Positions 26,594 to 34,638 are shown, counted from the first letter of the stretch. The stretch: 39,514 nt of DNA from Oscillospiraceae bacterium (GCA_017518445.1 JAFWVB010000006.1:1-39514); one strand, 5' to 3'. Notes: generated from the letters alone by a model not told the origin. Translations and numbers: made by a program.

Positions 26594-28069
26594 TCAATGT
26601 GCAATACTTGTCAAGAATGAAATACCTTTATGCAGGAAGTCGGAAACCGGACCCGCATACACGCCGAAAACAATCACGCCGACCGCAAGAATGATAAGCG
26701 GCATAAGATCCTTTATCGGACGCTCCTTGCTTCCGAGAGGATCGGTCATCTCCTTTGCCTCCTTGCCGAAGAACGCGCGGATAACAACAGGCAGATAGTA
26801 GAGCGCGTTTAACAGTGCGGAAACAGACAGCGGGATAAGCAGCCAGTATCTGCTGCTGTCCACGATAGCCGTCGCAAAATTCCACTTACTGTTGAAGCCG
26901 ACGAACAGCGGGATACCTATCATCGACAGGCCGCCGATCGTGAACAGCGCCATCGTAACGGGCATGAGCCTTCCGATACCGCCCATCTTGGTGAGGTCGC
27001 GGTTGTGAGTCTGCTCTATGATGGAGCCGGCGACGAGGAACAGACCGGACTTCGTGACAGCGTGCGCCAAAATGTGGAACAGCGCCGCGAAGAGACCGAG
27101 CTCTGTGCCGATGCCGATGCCCATAAATATGTAACCCATCTGAGCGACGGAGGAGTAAGCGATCATGCGCTTGATGTCTGTCTGCATGATGGCGAGGACG
27201 GAGCCGCAGATCATGGCGACGACGCCGACTACCATAATGACATTCAGGAGATTGCGCATTCCCGTGCTTGCGATAAGCTCGAAGCCGACAGCGCCGAAGA
27301 GCATCTTCATATAGAATACGATGTATGCCTTCAGAACGAGGGACGAGAGGATCGCGGAGGACGGCGACGGCGCGGTGCCGTGCGCGTCAGGCAGCCATAT
27401 ATGGCAGGGGAACAGCGCCGCCTTGAAGGCGATACCGCCGGAGATGAGCGCGAACGACCAAATCACATAGGACTGCTTTTCCGCCATGAAGCCGGCGCTC
27501 TGTATGACAGCGCCGATTCCGCTTATCGAAAGCGAACCCGTCTGCGAATAGAGGATTATCATGCCCATCAGAACGAGCGTTGAACCGAGAATGGAAAGCG
27601 ACAGATACTTGAGACCCGCGTGAACGTTTTCCTTTTGGTTCTTTACGATGACTATGCCGGCCGCGGCAAAGCTCGAAAGCTCAATGGAAATGAACACGCC
27701 CAAAAGTCCCTCGAAGAATACGACGGCGTTCAGAGTGCAGAGAAGTATCAGCACCAGACCGTAGAACATCGGGATCTTTTTCTGTTCCACATCGTGCGAG
27801 ATCATGCTCACCGACGCCCATACGATAAGGAAGCCGATGATACCGAAGATGCACGCCATGAAGCATTCAAGGTATCCGATACGAATGGTCTGTCCGAACA
27901 GATTTGTTATCTGCTCGCCCTCCAAGCTAACTCTTACCGTCATGAAGATGGCAAGCGCAACGTTGACGAGTGCTACGCCGACGCCGATTATCCTTGCCGT
28001 TTTGTCATTTTTGCAGGCCCAAGCGGCGACTGCTCCTACCAGAAGTAACGCAATTATGGCAACTCCCAT
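26594..28069 (-). CDS. Antiporter-like membrane subunit (MrpD/NuoN type), copy 2
   Basis: A 491-residue subunit with E130 (FISIELSSF), K216 (GIAFKAALFPCHIWLPDAHG), K247 (SSLVLKAYI), HAVTKSGLF and GFNSKWN. The DAHGTAPSPSSAILSSLV block matches copy 1 (DAHGTATTASSSILSGVV), so copies 1 and 2 form a second related pair. The ATG follows AAGGGGG. It comes 41 bases after copy 1. Confidence 0.9.
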   Translation of the reverse strand: MGVAIIALLLVGAVAAWACKNDKTARIIGVGVALVNVALAIFMTVRVSLEGEQITNLFGQTIRIGYLECFMACIFGIIGFLIVWASVSMISHDVEQKKIPMFYGLVLILLCTLNAVVFFEGLLGVFISIELSSFAAAGIVIVKNQKENVHAGLKYLSLSILGSTLVLMGMIILYSQTGSLSISGIGAVIQSAGFMAEKQSYVIWSFALISGGIAFKAALFPCHIWLPDAHGTAPSPSSAILSSLVLKAYIVFYMKMLFGAVGFELIASTGMRNLLNVIMVVGVVAMICGSVLAIMQTDIKRMIAYSSVAQMGYIFMGIGIGTELGLFAALFHILAHAVTKSGLFLVAGSIIEQTHNRDLTKMGGIGRLMPVTMALFTIGGLSMIGIPLFVGFNSKWNFATAIVDSSRYWLLIPLSVSALLNALYYLPVVIRAFFGKEAKEMTDPLGSKERPIKDLMPLIILAVGVIVFGVYAGPVSDFLHKGISFLTSIAH

Positions 28070-28110
28070 AGTTAAACCCCCTTTTAATTTCGAAAGCGAT
28101 TAAAATTTAT

Positions 28111-29592
28111 CTACAATATTTCAACACCTTTTATCAGCATATCGTATACGAGTATACCGCCAACGCCGAGGGCGATATTGATCGCGGCAAACAGGCTGAT
28201 AACAAAAGCGTAATTCGACGCCGAGCCCTTTTCATCTGCGTAAAGGTCTTCGTCGGGCGACGGCTTTGAGAAGATACGGAGCGCTACCAGCAGGTAGTAC
28301 ATGGCGTTCAGACACGAGCTGATCGCCAAAGCTATCAGGAAGATGTACATCTTCCCTCCTGCGTTAAGCGCAAGGTACACCTTCGAGGTAAATCCGCCGA
28401 AAAGCGGTACGCCGATCATCGAGCAGGTTCCGACGAGGAAGCCCAGCCCCGCCAATTTGTTTCTCCGTCCGGCGCCCTTCATGTCGGCGATCAGCTTGCT
28501 GTGCCCGGAAGCCTCGATGAGACCGCCCGCGGAGCTGAACAGCAAGGGCTTTGTGAAGGCGTGTACCACCATGTGAAACAGCGCAGCCGCCAGTGCCGCC
28601 CATGTGCCGACGCCGATGCCGGCGTATATGTAGCCGATCTGAGCGACAGAGGAATACGCGATCATGCGCTTTAGGTTCTTTTCCCGCATTGCCATGACGC
28701 TTCCGATTATCATACCGGCGATACCCATCGCAAATACGATGTTCAGAATGCCCATGGAGCGGATGACTTCTATACCGAATACACGGTAGTAAATTTTAAT
28801 CAGCAGTATGATATAGCCCTTTACCACAACGCCGGAAAGGATCGAGCTTGACGCCGTGGTCGCGGTCCCGTGCGCATCTGGGAGCCAGAGGTGGAACGGG
28901 AACATCGCGCTCTTCACACCCATGGACACCGTTATAAGAATAGCCGTCGCCAAAAGCGGCCAGCGATAATCTCCAGATGACACGAGTGTCTTTACCGTTT
29001 CGGATAACGCGGGGATCAGAAGATGCCCCGTAATCGCATACATTATAGCGATAGAGATAAGGAACAGTCCTGAAGCCATAAGGCTTATTATCAGGTATTT
29101 AATTGTCGCCTTTAAGGTCTCTCCGCTCTCCTTTACCATGACGATGCCGCAGCTTGCAAGAGTGTTTATCTCAATGAAGACATACGCGGTGAAGATGTCG
29201 TTGGTATAGATTAGAGCAAGTAAAGAGAGCAGCAATAAGAGAAGGAGCGAGTAATAGCAGTGCTGCTTGCAGCTTTTTACGTCCTCTAAGACGCCCTTTT
29301 TCCCCGCGGCAACAGACAGGAACAATATCGCGGAGAAAGCGAACGCCAACACGCTCTCCATGAGGCCGAAGCGAAGCTCGTTGCCCCACGGCGACGGGAA
29401 GTGACCGAGCGTGTATGTGATCGTACCTCCGTTTTTAAGGAAGTACGGGATCAGCACAAACGAGAGCGCGGCGACGACCGCAAAAATGAACTGCATAAGC
29501 AGATATGCGGTTTTTTCCTTTTTGCCGAGCAGCAGGACGATTACCGATCCAACCATCGCTAAAAGAATTGTAATGAATGGTATGTTGTTCAT
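28111..29592 (-). CDS. MrpD/MbhH-like antiporter subunit, copy 1
   Basis: A 493-residue antiporter-like subunit in the MrpD/MbhH position, directly after MrpC. Key residues are E141 (YVFIEINTLAS), K227 (MGVKSAMFPFHLWLPDAHG), K258 (SGVVVKGYI), HAFTKPLLF and GFTSKVY. The start overlaps the mrpC stop (ATGA), which implies translational coupling and a fixed ratio of the two proteins, as in canonical Mrp and MBH operons. Confidence 0.92.
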   Translation of the reverse strand: MNNIPFITILLAMVGSVIVLLLGKKEKTAYLLMQFIFAVVAALSFVLIPYFLKNGGTITYTLGHFPSPWGNELRFGLMESVLAFAFSAILFLSVAAGKKGVLEDVKSCKQHCYYSLLLLLLLSLLALIYTNDIFTAYVFIEINTLASCGIVMVKESGETLKATIKYLIISLMASGLFLISIAIMYAITGHLLIPALSETVKTLVSSGDYRWPLLATAILITVSMGVKSAMFPFHLWLPDAHGTATTASSSILSGVVVKGYIILLIKIYYRVFGIEVIRSMGILNIVFAMGIAGMIIGSVMAMREKNLKRMIAYSSVAQIGYIYAGIGVGTWAALAAALFHMVVHAFTKPLLFSSAGGLIEASGHSKLIADMKGAGRRNKLAGLGFLVGTCSMIGVPLFGGFTSKVYLALNAGGKMYIFLIALAISSCLNAMYYLLVALRIFSKPSPDEDLYADEKGSASNYAFVISLFAAINIALGVGGILVYDMLIKGVEIL

Positions 29593-29963
29593 TTCTCACC
29601 TTTCAGTAGATGCTTTAATGTTGTCCAGTCAACTTCCAGTGAATTGTATTGCTGATACCAGCGAAGCGCAAGCGCGAGAGCAAACGCGGTGGTTGAAACC
29701 GCAACCACGATGCCCGTGAGCACCAATCCGCTCGGAATGGGATTGATGTACCGGCTTGCGTCCGTCACCCCGTCTCTTATTATCGGGCTCATTCTTCCCG
29801 CGATATAGCCCTTTGCCGCAAGAAACAGGAAAACCGACGTGTCCATGATGTTAAGACCGATGATCTTCTTGATCAGGTTACGCTGGATAAGCAATATCAA
29901 AAATCCGACCACAAACAGCAGCATCGACGCCAATTCATAATAATTTGAAAACAGATTACCCAT
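29589..29963 (-). CDS. mrpC: MrpC/NuoK-like antiporter subunit
   Basis: A 124-residue, three-helix NuoK/MrpC family protein. FLILLIQRNLIKKIIGLNIMDTSVFLFLAA is the typical helix 1-2 region, and DPIPSGLVLTGIVV-like sequence (here INPIPSGLVLTGIVVAVS) marks the third helix. It is the small subunit that contacts MrpD in Mrp complexes. The ATG follows AAGGAGGGAG, 15 bases after the MrpB fusion gene. Confidence 0.93.
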   Translation of the reverse strand: MGNLFSNYYELASMLLFVVGFLILLIQRNLIKKIIGLNIMDTSVFLFLAAKGYIAGRMSPIIRDGVTDASRYINPIPSGLVLTGIVVAVSTTAFALALALRWYQQYNSLEVDWTTLKHLLKGEK

Positions 29964-29978
29964 ACGCCACTCCCTCCT

Positions 29979-31154
29979 TTACGAGATCTTCCAGTCCGTA
30001 AACAGACTGTAAAGCGTGAACATGGTGCAGGAAACAACGAGACCTACGCAAATATTCAGAGGGAAAATAAGTCCGGCGGAAAGAATGCTGCCCGGAGTGC
30101 CGAGCGGGATAATGCTTTCAATTCCGTTTGCGCCAGTGTAAACAGAGTACGTTTTGAGTCCCATGTAAACAAGGAGCGCCGCCACCATCACCTTTGAGCA
30201 GCCGTCCACCGTGGCAAACCTTTTTGTGAAGCGTTCTCCGAACGCCAGGTGGCTTAAAATCAGCGAGGCTCCGATTATCGTGCCGCCTGAAAAGCCGCCG
30301 CCGGGAGACAGGTGACCGTTTATCACGACATAAATGCCGTACAGCAGCGAGAATGGAAGCGCGATCCTTATAATGACCTTCGCCGGAAGGGATCGCACGC
30401 CTGACAAATTCGCCTCCGTGCTTCCGATCTTGCCCTCGTTGTCCTTGCGCCTTGACTGCTGGAGCAGGAATATGACCGTGATCGTCGCGGTGAACAGAAC
30501 GATCGACTCGCCGAGCGTATCGAAGGCGCGGTAATCGAGGATCATTCCAGCGACCGTGTTTACGGCGCCCGTGTCCTTTATACCCTCCTCAAGATAGCGC
30601 CTGCTCACTTCGTTTACCGTCGGATTGTTCGCCATTCCGAATTTCGGAAGCAGCGCCACTGTTACGACAAGTATGAGCGCGAGCATTATTCCGCATATCG
30701 TGGCGACCGCGCGGTACGAGCGCTCTATAGCGCCGACCTCCGCGCAGAGCTTTGCCTCCTCGCTTACCGGTTCCTCCGGCTTTGCCGGTTCCGGCGCTTC
30801 TATCGGAGGCGGCGCTTCCGCCGCCGGAGCTTCGACGGCCTCCGCCGCGGGCTCCTCCTGCGGAGCTTCGGCTGCGGGTTCTTCGTGCGACGCTTCTTTT
30901 AAAGGTTCTTCGTGTAAAACTTCTTCGTGCGCGTGCGTCTCATCTGCATGAGCCGCCTCGCAGTGGTCATCGTGACCGTGGTCGTCATGACCGTGACCTC
31001 CGTGGTCATCATGGCCGTGGTCGTCGTGACCGTGGCCATGGTCGTCTTTTTTCGGCGGGTAAACCACCTCGGCAGGGATATCCGGAGAGTTCGCGCTTAC
31101 CCAATCTGAAAAAGACGTTAAGGTTTTCTTCCCTTTATCAGAGATTATGCCCAT
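29979..31154 (-). CDS. MbhE-MrpB fusion with His-rich N-terminus
   Basis: A 391-residue three-part protein. Residues 38-91 are His/Asp-rich (repeated HDDHGH), and 92-132 are an Ala/Glu/Pro spacer. One helix (about 149-169) leads to LDYRAFDTLGE (206-216) and a second helix, which is the MbhE or MrpA C-terminal motif. Residues 259-389 are a MrpB/MnhB domain with the hallmark GHLSPGGGFSGG (280-291). In most systems MbhE and MrpB are separate, or MbhE is the end of MrpA. The ATG directly follows the upstream stop (TAGATG). The histidine stretch could bind zinc or nickel, or sense pH. Confidence 0.9.
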   Translation of the reverse strand: MGIISDKGKKTLTSFSDWVSANSPDIPAEVVYPPKKDDHGHGHDDHGHDDHGGHGHDDHGHDDHCEAAHADETHAHEEVLHEEPLKEASHEEPAAEAPQEEPAAEAVEAPAAEAPPPIEAPEPAKPEEPVSEEAKLCAEVGAIERSYRAVATICGIMLALILVVTVALLPKFGMANNPTVNEVSRRYLEEGIKDTGAVNTVAGMILDYRAFDTLGESIVLFTATITVIFLLQQSRRKDNEGKIGSTEANLSGVRSLPAKVIIRIALPFSLLYGIYVVINGHLSPGGGFSGGTIIGASLILSHLAFGERFTKRFATVDGCSKVMVAALLVYMGLKTYSVYTGANGIESIIPLGTPGSILSAGLIFPLNICVGLVVSCTMFTLYSLFTDWKIS

Positions 31155-31409
31155 CTACTCCGCATCCCCCTCTTCTTTCAAAGCGTTGATTTTTTTCAGC
31201 ACCATAATGAACAGCAGCGTTGTTATGCCGCAGCCGACCGCCGCCTCGGTAATGGCGAGATCCGGCGATTCGAGCGAGAGCCACAGCACCGCCATGATCG
31301 CACTGTATGACATGAACACTATGACCGCGTTCATAATGCGTTTTATGAAGAAAACGCTGATGGCGCAGGCGATCAGAAACAGCAGCAGCATTATAGAAAA
31401 CCATGTCAT
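31155..31409 (-). CDS. DUF4040 / MbhD-like subunit (MrpA C-terminal piece)
   Basis: An 84-residue three-helix DUF4040 protein matching MbhD, or the penultimate part of MrpA. The family signature SPDLAITEAAVGCG is present. The ATG at 31409 overlaps the mrpG stop as ATGA and is preferred. An ATG at 31430 would add seven residues. It is one of the MrpA domains that here exist as separate genes. Confidence 0.9.
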   Translation of the reverse strand: MTWFSIMLLLFLIACAISVFFIKRIMNAVIVFMSYSAIMAVLWLSLESPDLAITEAAVGCGITTLLFIMVLKKINALKEEGDAE

Positions 31410-31729
31410 GGCAGCTCTTCCACCTCGCATTCATTCTCTAAGTTTTCGTTTGTTTCAACCTCTATTTTACATACAAGATGGCTCGCTACCGGGTTTGTGA
31501 GCCAAATGAACGCCGCGATCACCAACAGCTTTATTATCGCGCCCGCACCGGTCGAGAAAAACATGAGACCGATGCACACGAACAATGCCGCGAGCGAGTC
31601 GCATTTCGCCGCGACGTGTACGCGGTTCAATACGTAACTGAAGCGGAACAGTCCGAGTGTGGCGACGCCGAAAATGAACAGCCCGATGGCGATGAAAACG
31701 GCGCCGGCAATGAGCTTAAACATTTCCAT
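31406..31729 (-). CDS. mrpG: MrpG-type antiporter subunit
   Basis: A 107-residue MnhG/MrpG protein with three helices. GLFIFGVATLGLFRFSYVLNRVHVAAKCDS contains the family's R-x-x-x-x-x-R-x-H-x-A-x-K region. The end of the third helix reads LTNPVASHL, as usual, followed by an acidic cytoplasmic tail. The ATG at 31729 follows GGAGGGG and overlaps mrpF by 14 bases. Confidence 0.92.
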   Translation of the reverse strand: MEMFKLIAGAVFIAIGLFIFGVATLGLFRFSYVLNRVHVAAKCDSLAALFVCIGLMFFSTGAGAIIKLLVIAAFIWLTNPVASHLVCKIEVETNENLENECEVEELP

Positions 31730-32021
31730 TGGTCCCCTCCTCCTTTTCCTTCTTCGCCGCGCGCGCCAGCATGTTCCGCGCCAGACATACGACGGCAAGG
31801 AAGCTCAGCAGAACGTATACCATCGCGATGTCCATGAATTGGTTGTCATGGAGATACTGACCTATCAAAAGAATAAGGATAATACCCTTTATGCTTATGA
31901 TGTTGACGGCAACGAGCCTATCCGTCATACGCGGGCCGAGTACTGCGCGCAGCAGGCAGAAAAAGATAGTTACGGACAAAAAGCCCATGGCGATAAGTAA
32001 AATCAAATTCATTGTATCCAT
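31716..32021 (-). CDS. mrpF: MrpF-type antiporter subunit
   Basis: An about 101-residue MnhF/MrpF protein of three helices with the family block RAVLGPRMTDRLVAVNIISIKGI. The start may be ATG at 32021 or GTG at 32030. The GTG overlaps the mrpE stop (GTGA) but sits too close to the AAGGGG site, so ATG is preferred. It is followed directly by mrpG. Confidence 0.9.
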   Translation of the reverse strand: MDTMNLILLIAMGFLSVTIFFCLLRAVLGPRMTDRLVAVNIISIKGIILILLIGQYLHDNQFMDIAMVYVLLSFLAVVCLARNMLARAAKKEKEEGTNGNV

Positions 32022-32026
32022 CTCAC

Positions 32027-32497
32027 TCACAGCCCCTTTTCCATGCCTATCAGCTTCTTTTCAAGCGCGGAGTCTCCGAGCCCCTCGCGCGAGTTGTCGT
32101 CGATCGCGTGGACATACACGCATCCGTCTCCGACATCCACCGTTATCGTGCCCGGCGTCAGGGTGATGGAGTTTGCGAGAGCCACGCGCCCGACTCCGGT
32201 TTTGAGCGGAGTCTTGTGCTTGACGATCTTCGGTTGTATTTTCGCATCGGGATCCTTTGACAGGACAAGCCCTATCATATGTATGTTCGCGGCGATCACC
32301 TCTACGATCAAGCGGAGAACAAAAAAGATAAACGCGGGTATTCTCGCCGCAAATTTACCGTCCCGCTTGACGCTCCACCCGGTAAACTTCGCAAGAAACC
32401 ATGTCAGTATGGCGGTGGCTATGACGCCGCTGATGATAACATCCACGGTGAACCGCCCGTTGAACACCAGCCATAGTAAGAATAACAGTATTGGCAT
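32027..32497 (-). CDS. mrpE: MrpE-type antiporter subunit
   Basis: A 156-residue MnhE/MrpE protein. Two N-terminal helices are followed by a third (ARIPAFIFFVLRLIVEVIAANIHM) and a soluble C-terminal domain with the family motif NSITLTPGTITVDV. The ATG follows AAAGGAGG. In Mrp and MBH operons this is the first structural gene (MbhA position), as here apart from the His-rich gene before it. Confidence 0.93.
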   Translation of the reverse strand: MPILLFLLWLVFNGRFTVDVIISGVIATAILTWFLAKFTGWSVKRDGKFAARIPAFIFFVLRLIVEVIAANIHMIGLVLSKDPDAKIQPKIVKHKTPLKTGVGRVALANSITLTPGTITVDVGDGCVYVHAIDDNSREGLGDSALEKKLIGMEKGL

Positions 32498-32521
32498 ATA
32501 TTCCTCCTTTAGAAAAGCCGC

Positions 32522-32809
32522 TTAATGGTGCTCTTCTTCATGATGTTCTTCTTCATGATGTTCTTCTTCATGATGTTCATCATGATGCTCTTCTTCATTA
32601 TGGCCTTCCTCGCCATGTTCTTCGCCGTGCTCACCATGCTCGTCACCGTGACCCTCACCGTGCTCGGTATGCTCGGTGTGTTCGCCGTGTTCGCCGTGTT
32701 CATCTCCGTGATGACCGGGTCCGTGTCCGTGGTTGACGTCGGCAACAACAAATATGAGTATGCCTATGACCATTGCCATTGCCACGATAAAAGAAATAAG
32801 TTTTTTCAC
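32522..32809 (-). CDS. His/Glu-rich small membrane-anchored or secreted protein
   Basis: A 95-residue protein. Residues 1-24 form a hydrophobic signal or anchor helix. Everything after is built of His, Glu, Gly and Asp (HGEHGEHTEH, then HHEEE repeats), with about one third His. No family was recognised. A metal-binding (zinc or nickel buffer) or pH-sensing role is plausible from composition. GTG at 32809 follows GGAGG by eight bases. It lies between the regulator gene and mrpE in the operon, and a second His-rich segment occurs in the MbhE-MrpB fusion of the same operon. Confidence 0.8.
   Translation of the reverse strand: MKKLISFIVAMAMVIGILIFVVADVNHGHGPGHHGDEHGEHGEHTEHTEHGEGHGDEHGEHGEEHGEEGHNEEEHHDEHHEEEHHEEEHHEEEHH
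32539..32583. repeat. 15-bp coding tandem repeat
   Basis: Two exact copies and one slightly altered copy of CATGATGTTCTTCTT encode the HHEEE repeats at the C-terminus of the His-rich protein. Repeat number could vary by replication slippage without shifting the frame. Confidence 0.85.
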
Positions 32810-32825
32810 AATGATGACCTCCGAT

Positions 32826-33485
32826 TCAGCAGTCAGATGTGTTGATGTATTGCTTCAGCGCCTCCGGGTTTACGACCCTTATCTTGTTTCTTCCGGTCTC
32901 CACGAGACCGCAGTCTTTAAGTACGCTGATATTCCTGGTAATTGCCTCTCTTGTCGTACAGAGCTGTTCGGCAAGCTCCTCATGGCTCGTGTATATCATG
33001 TCGTCTCCGAAACGCTCACAGCTTCGGAGGAGGAACATCGACAGCCGCTTGCTTATATCCTTTTCCATGCGCGCGTAAAGCGTGAACGCAAGCGAGCTCA
33101 TCTGAAGGGAAAGGGCGTCCATCGAAAATTCACGAATTGAGGGGTGCATCTCCTGAATTTTGCGCCAATGCTCATAGGGGATGAAATAAATCTCCGAATT
33201 TTCTTTGACGATAAGCTCTATGGATATGTCTCTGCAATTCGATAAAAAGGACGGCGTAAGCAGCATGGTCTCTAAGGTGCCGGCTGACAAAACCATTCGC
33301 CGCTTGCCGTTTTCGTGTATGCTGTACGCGGCTATGCGCCCGTCGTTGACAAGATACACACCGGGATTGTATCCCAACCGTTCTCCCGCGTCATACTGGC
33401 GGATTATCGTATAATCGAGTATTTCCGCCTGTTGCAGAACGGTCAGAGCTTCCCAGAATGGAAATCCCCGATCATATAAAATCAT
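32826..33485 (-). CDS. Crp/Fnr family transcriptional regulator
   Basis: A 219-residue Crp/Fnr regulator. The N-terminal cyclic-nucleotide-type beta barrel (about 1-115) is followed by a dimer helix and a C-terminal winged helix with the recognition segment EELAEQLCTTREAITRNISVLKDCGLV. It lacks an Fnr-type N-terminal cysteine cluster, so oxygen sensing through iron-sulfur is not supported and the ligand is unknown. A palindrome matching the Crp half-sites lies 57-72 bases upstream, so it may control itself and the whole operon. It is 16 bases ahead of the His-rich gene. Confidence 0.9.
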   Translation of the reverse strand: MILYDRGFPFWEALTVLQQAEILDYTIIRQYDAGERLGYNPGVYLVNDGRIAAYSIHENGKRRMVLSAGTLETMLLTPSFLSNCRDISIELIVKENSEIYFIPYEHWRKIQEMHPSIREFSMDALSLQMSSLAFTLYARMEKDISKRLSMFLLRSCERFGDDMIYTSHEELAEQLCTTREAITRNISVLKDCGLVETGRNKIRVVNPEALKQYINTSDC

Positions 33486-33541
33486 AGATCATAAACGCCC
33501 CTTATCTTAATGATAATTTACAATTTATTAATATTATCTTC

Positions 33542-33557
33542 AGTGATTTTGATCACA
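33542..33557 (-). promoter_or_regulatory. Crp/Fnr-type operator upstream of the Mrp-like operon
   Basis: On the minus strand, TGTGATCAAAATCACT matches TGTGA-N6-TCACA with one end mismatch. A weak -10 (TAAATT, 33520-33515) would put transcription start near 33508. That centres the site close to -41.5, the class II activator position. The rest of 33486-33694 is AT-rich with no gene seen. Confidence 0.7.
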
Positions 33558-33694
33558 TAGCCGCAAAATTTATATCTGTTTTTGTGCATTTCGTCTATAT
33601 GCCGAAGCGCACGCTTACAACCGCCTCGAACTCAAAAAGATTAATACGGAAACACCAGCGCTTTCACGCGATTTACTGCTTTGTCATATATAAC

Positions 33695-33727
33695 AAAGAC
33701 GCAGCCCTCAAGGACTGCGTCTTTAAA
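33695..33727 (-). terminator. Terminator after the MscS gene
   Basis: A 10-bp stem AAAGACGCAG / CTGCGTCTTT with a 10-base loop, just beyond the MscS stop at 33737. On the minus strand the following sequence is TGTTATAT, only modestly T-rich. Confidence 0.65.
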
Positions 33728-33736
33728 TGTCGGTCT

Positions 33737-34609
33737 TTACTTTTCCTTGTCGATTATTACGGTTGTGTGCGGATATGCTATGCGGATGCCCGCCTCGGCA
33801 AAGCGGAGCTGCACGCCGAGCAGCACGTCGCTTTTGAGCGAAATCGACGCGCCCATATTCGCAGCCCAGATCCACGCGCGGATTATAACGGCAGACTCGC
33901 TGAATTTCACGACGGCGGTTCTGACCGGAGGCATACCGTTCGTTATATCGGCGTATGTGCGGTTGTCGCAGAAATCGGGATGCATTACGACAACGTCCGA
34001 GATTATCTGCATCGCGAGCACGGCGTCTGACTCATAGGTTATCGCAAAGTCGAGCAGCATGCATATTTTATCCCCGTTATAATTGGCGTTTTCTATAGGA
34101 TATTTGTTGAACGTGTTGTTCGGCACGATGAAGCGCTTGTTTTCAAACGTGCGGATAACAGTGTGGCGGAGATTTATCTCCTCTACCACGCCGGAGATGT
34201 CCTTCTCAACATAGCGTATTATATCCCCCGCCTTGAATGGCTTTGACGCGAATATAAGAAGTCCGCTGACAAGGTTTCCTATCGGCTCCTGCGCGGCGAC
34301 GGTTATGATGACCGCCGCGATTCCGGAACCGGCGAGCAGCGTTTTAAGGAAATTGCCGAGCGCGGGGATCGCGCTTATGATCTCCGCGAACGCCGCGATA
34401 TATACAAGTCCGAGCAGGATGTATTTGAGTATCTTCGCCGCCGTAGGGTGCGCGCCGCGCCTCGCCGCACTCTTTTCCACGCTTTTGAAAATGAGGTTTA
34501 TTATATTGACGACCAACACCATGACAATAAGCGTCACAAGCGCCGTCTTCAGAAATTCGACGAGCGTGTTGTCGCTTTCATTTTTGAAAAAGTCAATAAT
34601 AGCCTGCAT
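33737..34609 (-). CDS. mscS: Small-conductance mechanosensitive channel (MscS family)
   Basis: A 290-residue MscS channel that releases solutes when membrane tension rises after osmotic downshock. Three transmembrane helices end in the pore helix region LAGSGIAAVIITVAAQEPIGNLVSGLLIFASKPF. The beta domain AGDIIRYVEKDISGVVEEINLRHTVIRTFENKRFIVPNN and the alpha/beta C-terminal domain follow. Length matches E. coli MscS (286). The ATG follows AGGAG. It is probably a single-gene unit after the terminator at 34639-34663. Confidence 0.95.
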   Translation of the reverse strand: MQAIIDFFKNESDNTLVEFLKTALVTLIVMVLVVNIINLIFKSVEKSAARRGAHPTAAKILKYILLGLVYIAAFAEIISAIPALGNFLKTLLAGSGIAAVIITVAAQEPIGNLVSGLLIFASKPFKAGDIIRYVEKDISGVVEEINLRHTVIRTFENKRFIVPNNTFNKYPIENANYNGDKICMLLDFAITYESDAVLAMQIISDVVVMHPDFCDNRTYADITNGMPPVRTAVVKFSESAVIIRAWIWAANMGASISLKSDVLLGVQLRFAEAGIRIAYPHTTVIIDKEK

Positions 34610-34638
34610 TTATTTCTCCTATCAGATGCAAAACAAAC

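Noticed and set aside
30960-31060. Plus-strand frames rich in Val/Met over the His-rich repeats
   Set aside because: They are antisense readings of the HDDHGH repeats in the MbhE-MrpB gene.
32539-32583. Regular short repeats considered as a possible CRISPR array
   Set aside because: The 15-base units have no spacers and encode HHEEE in frame.
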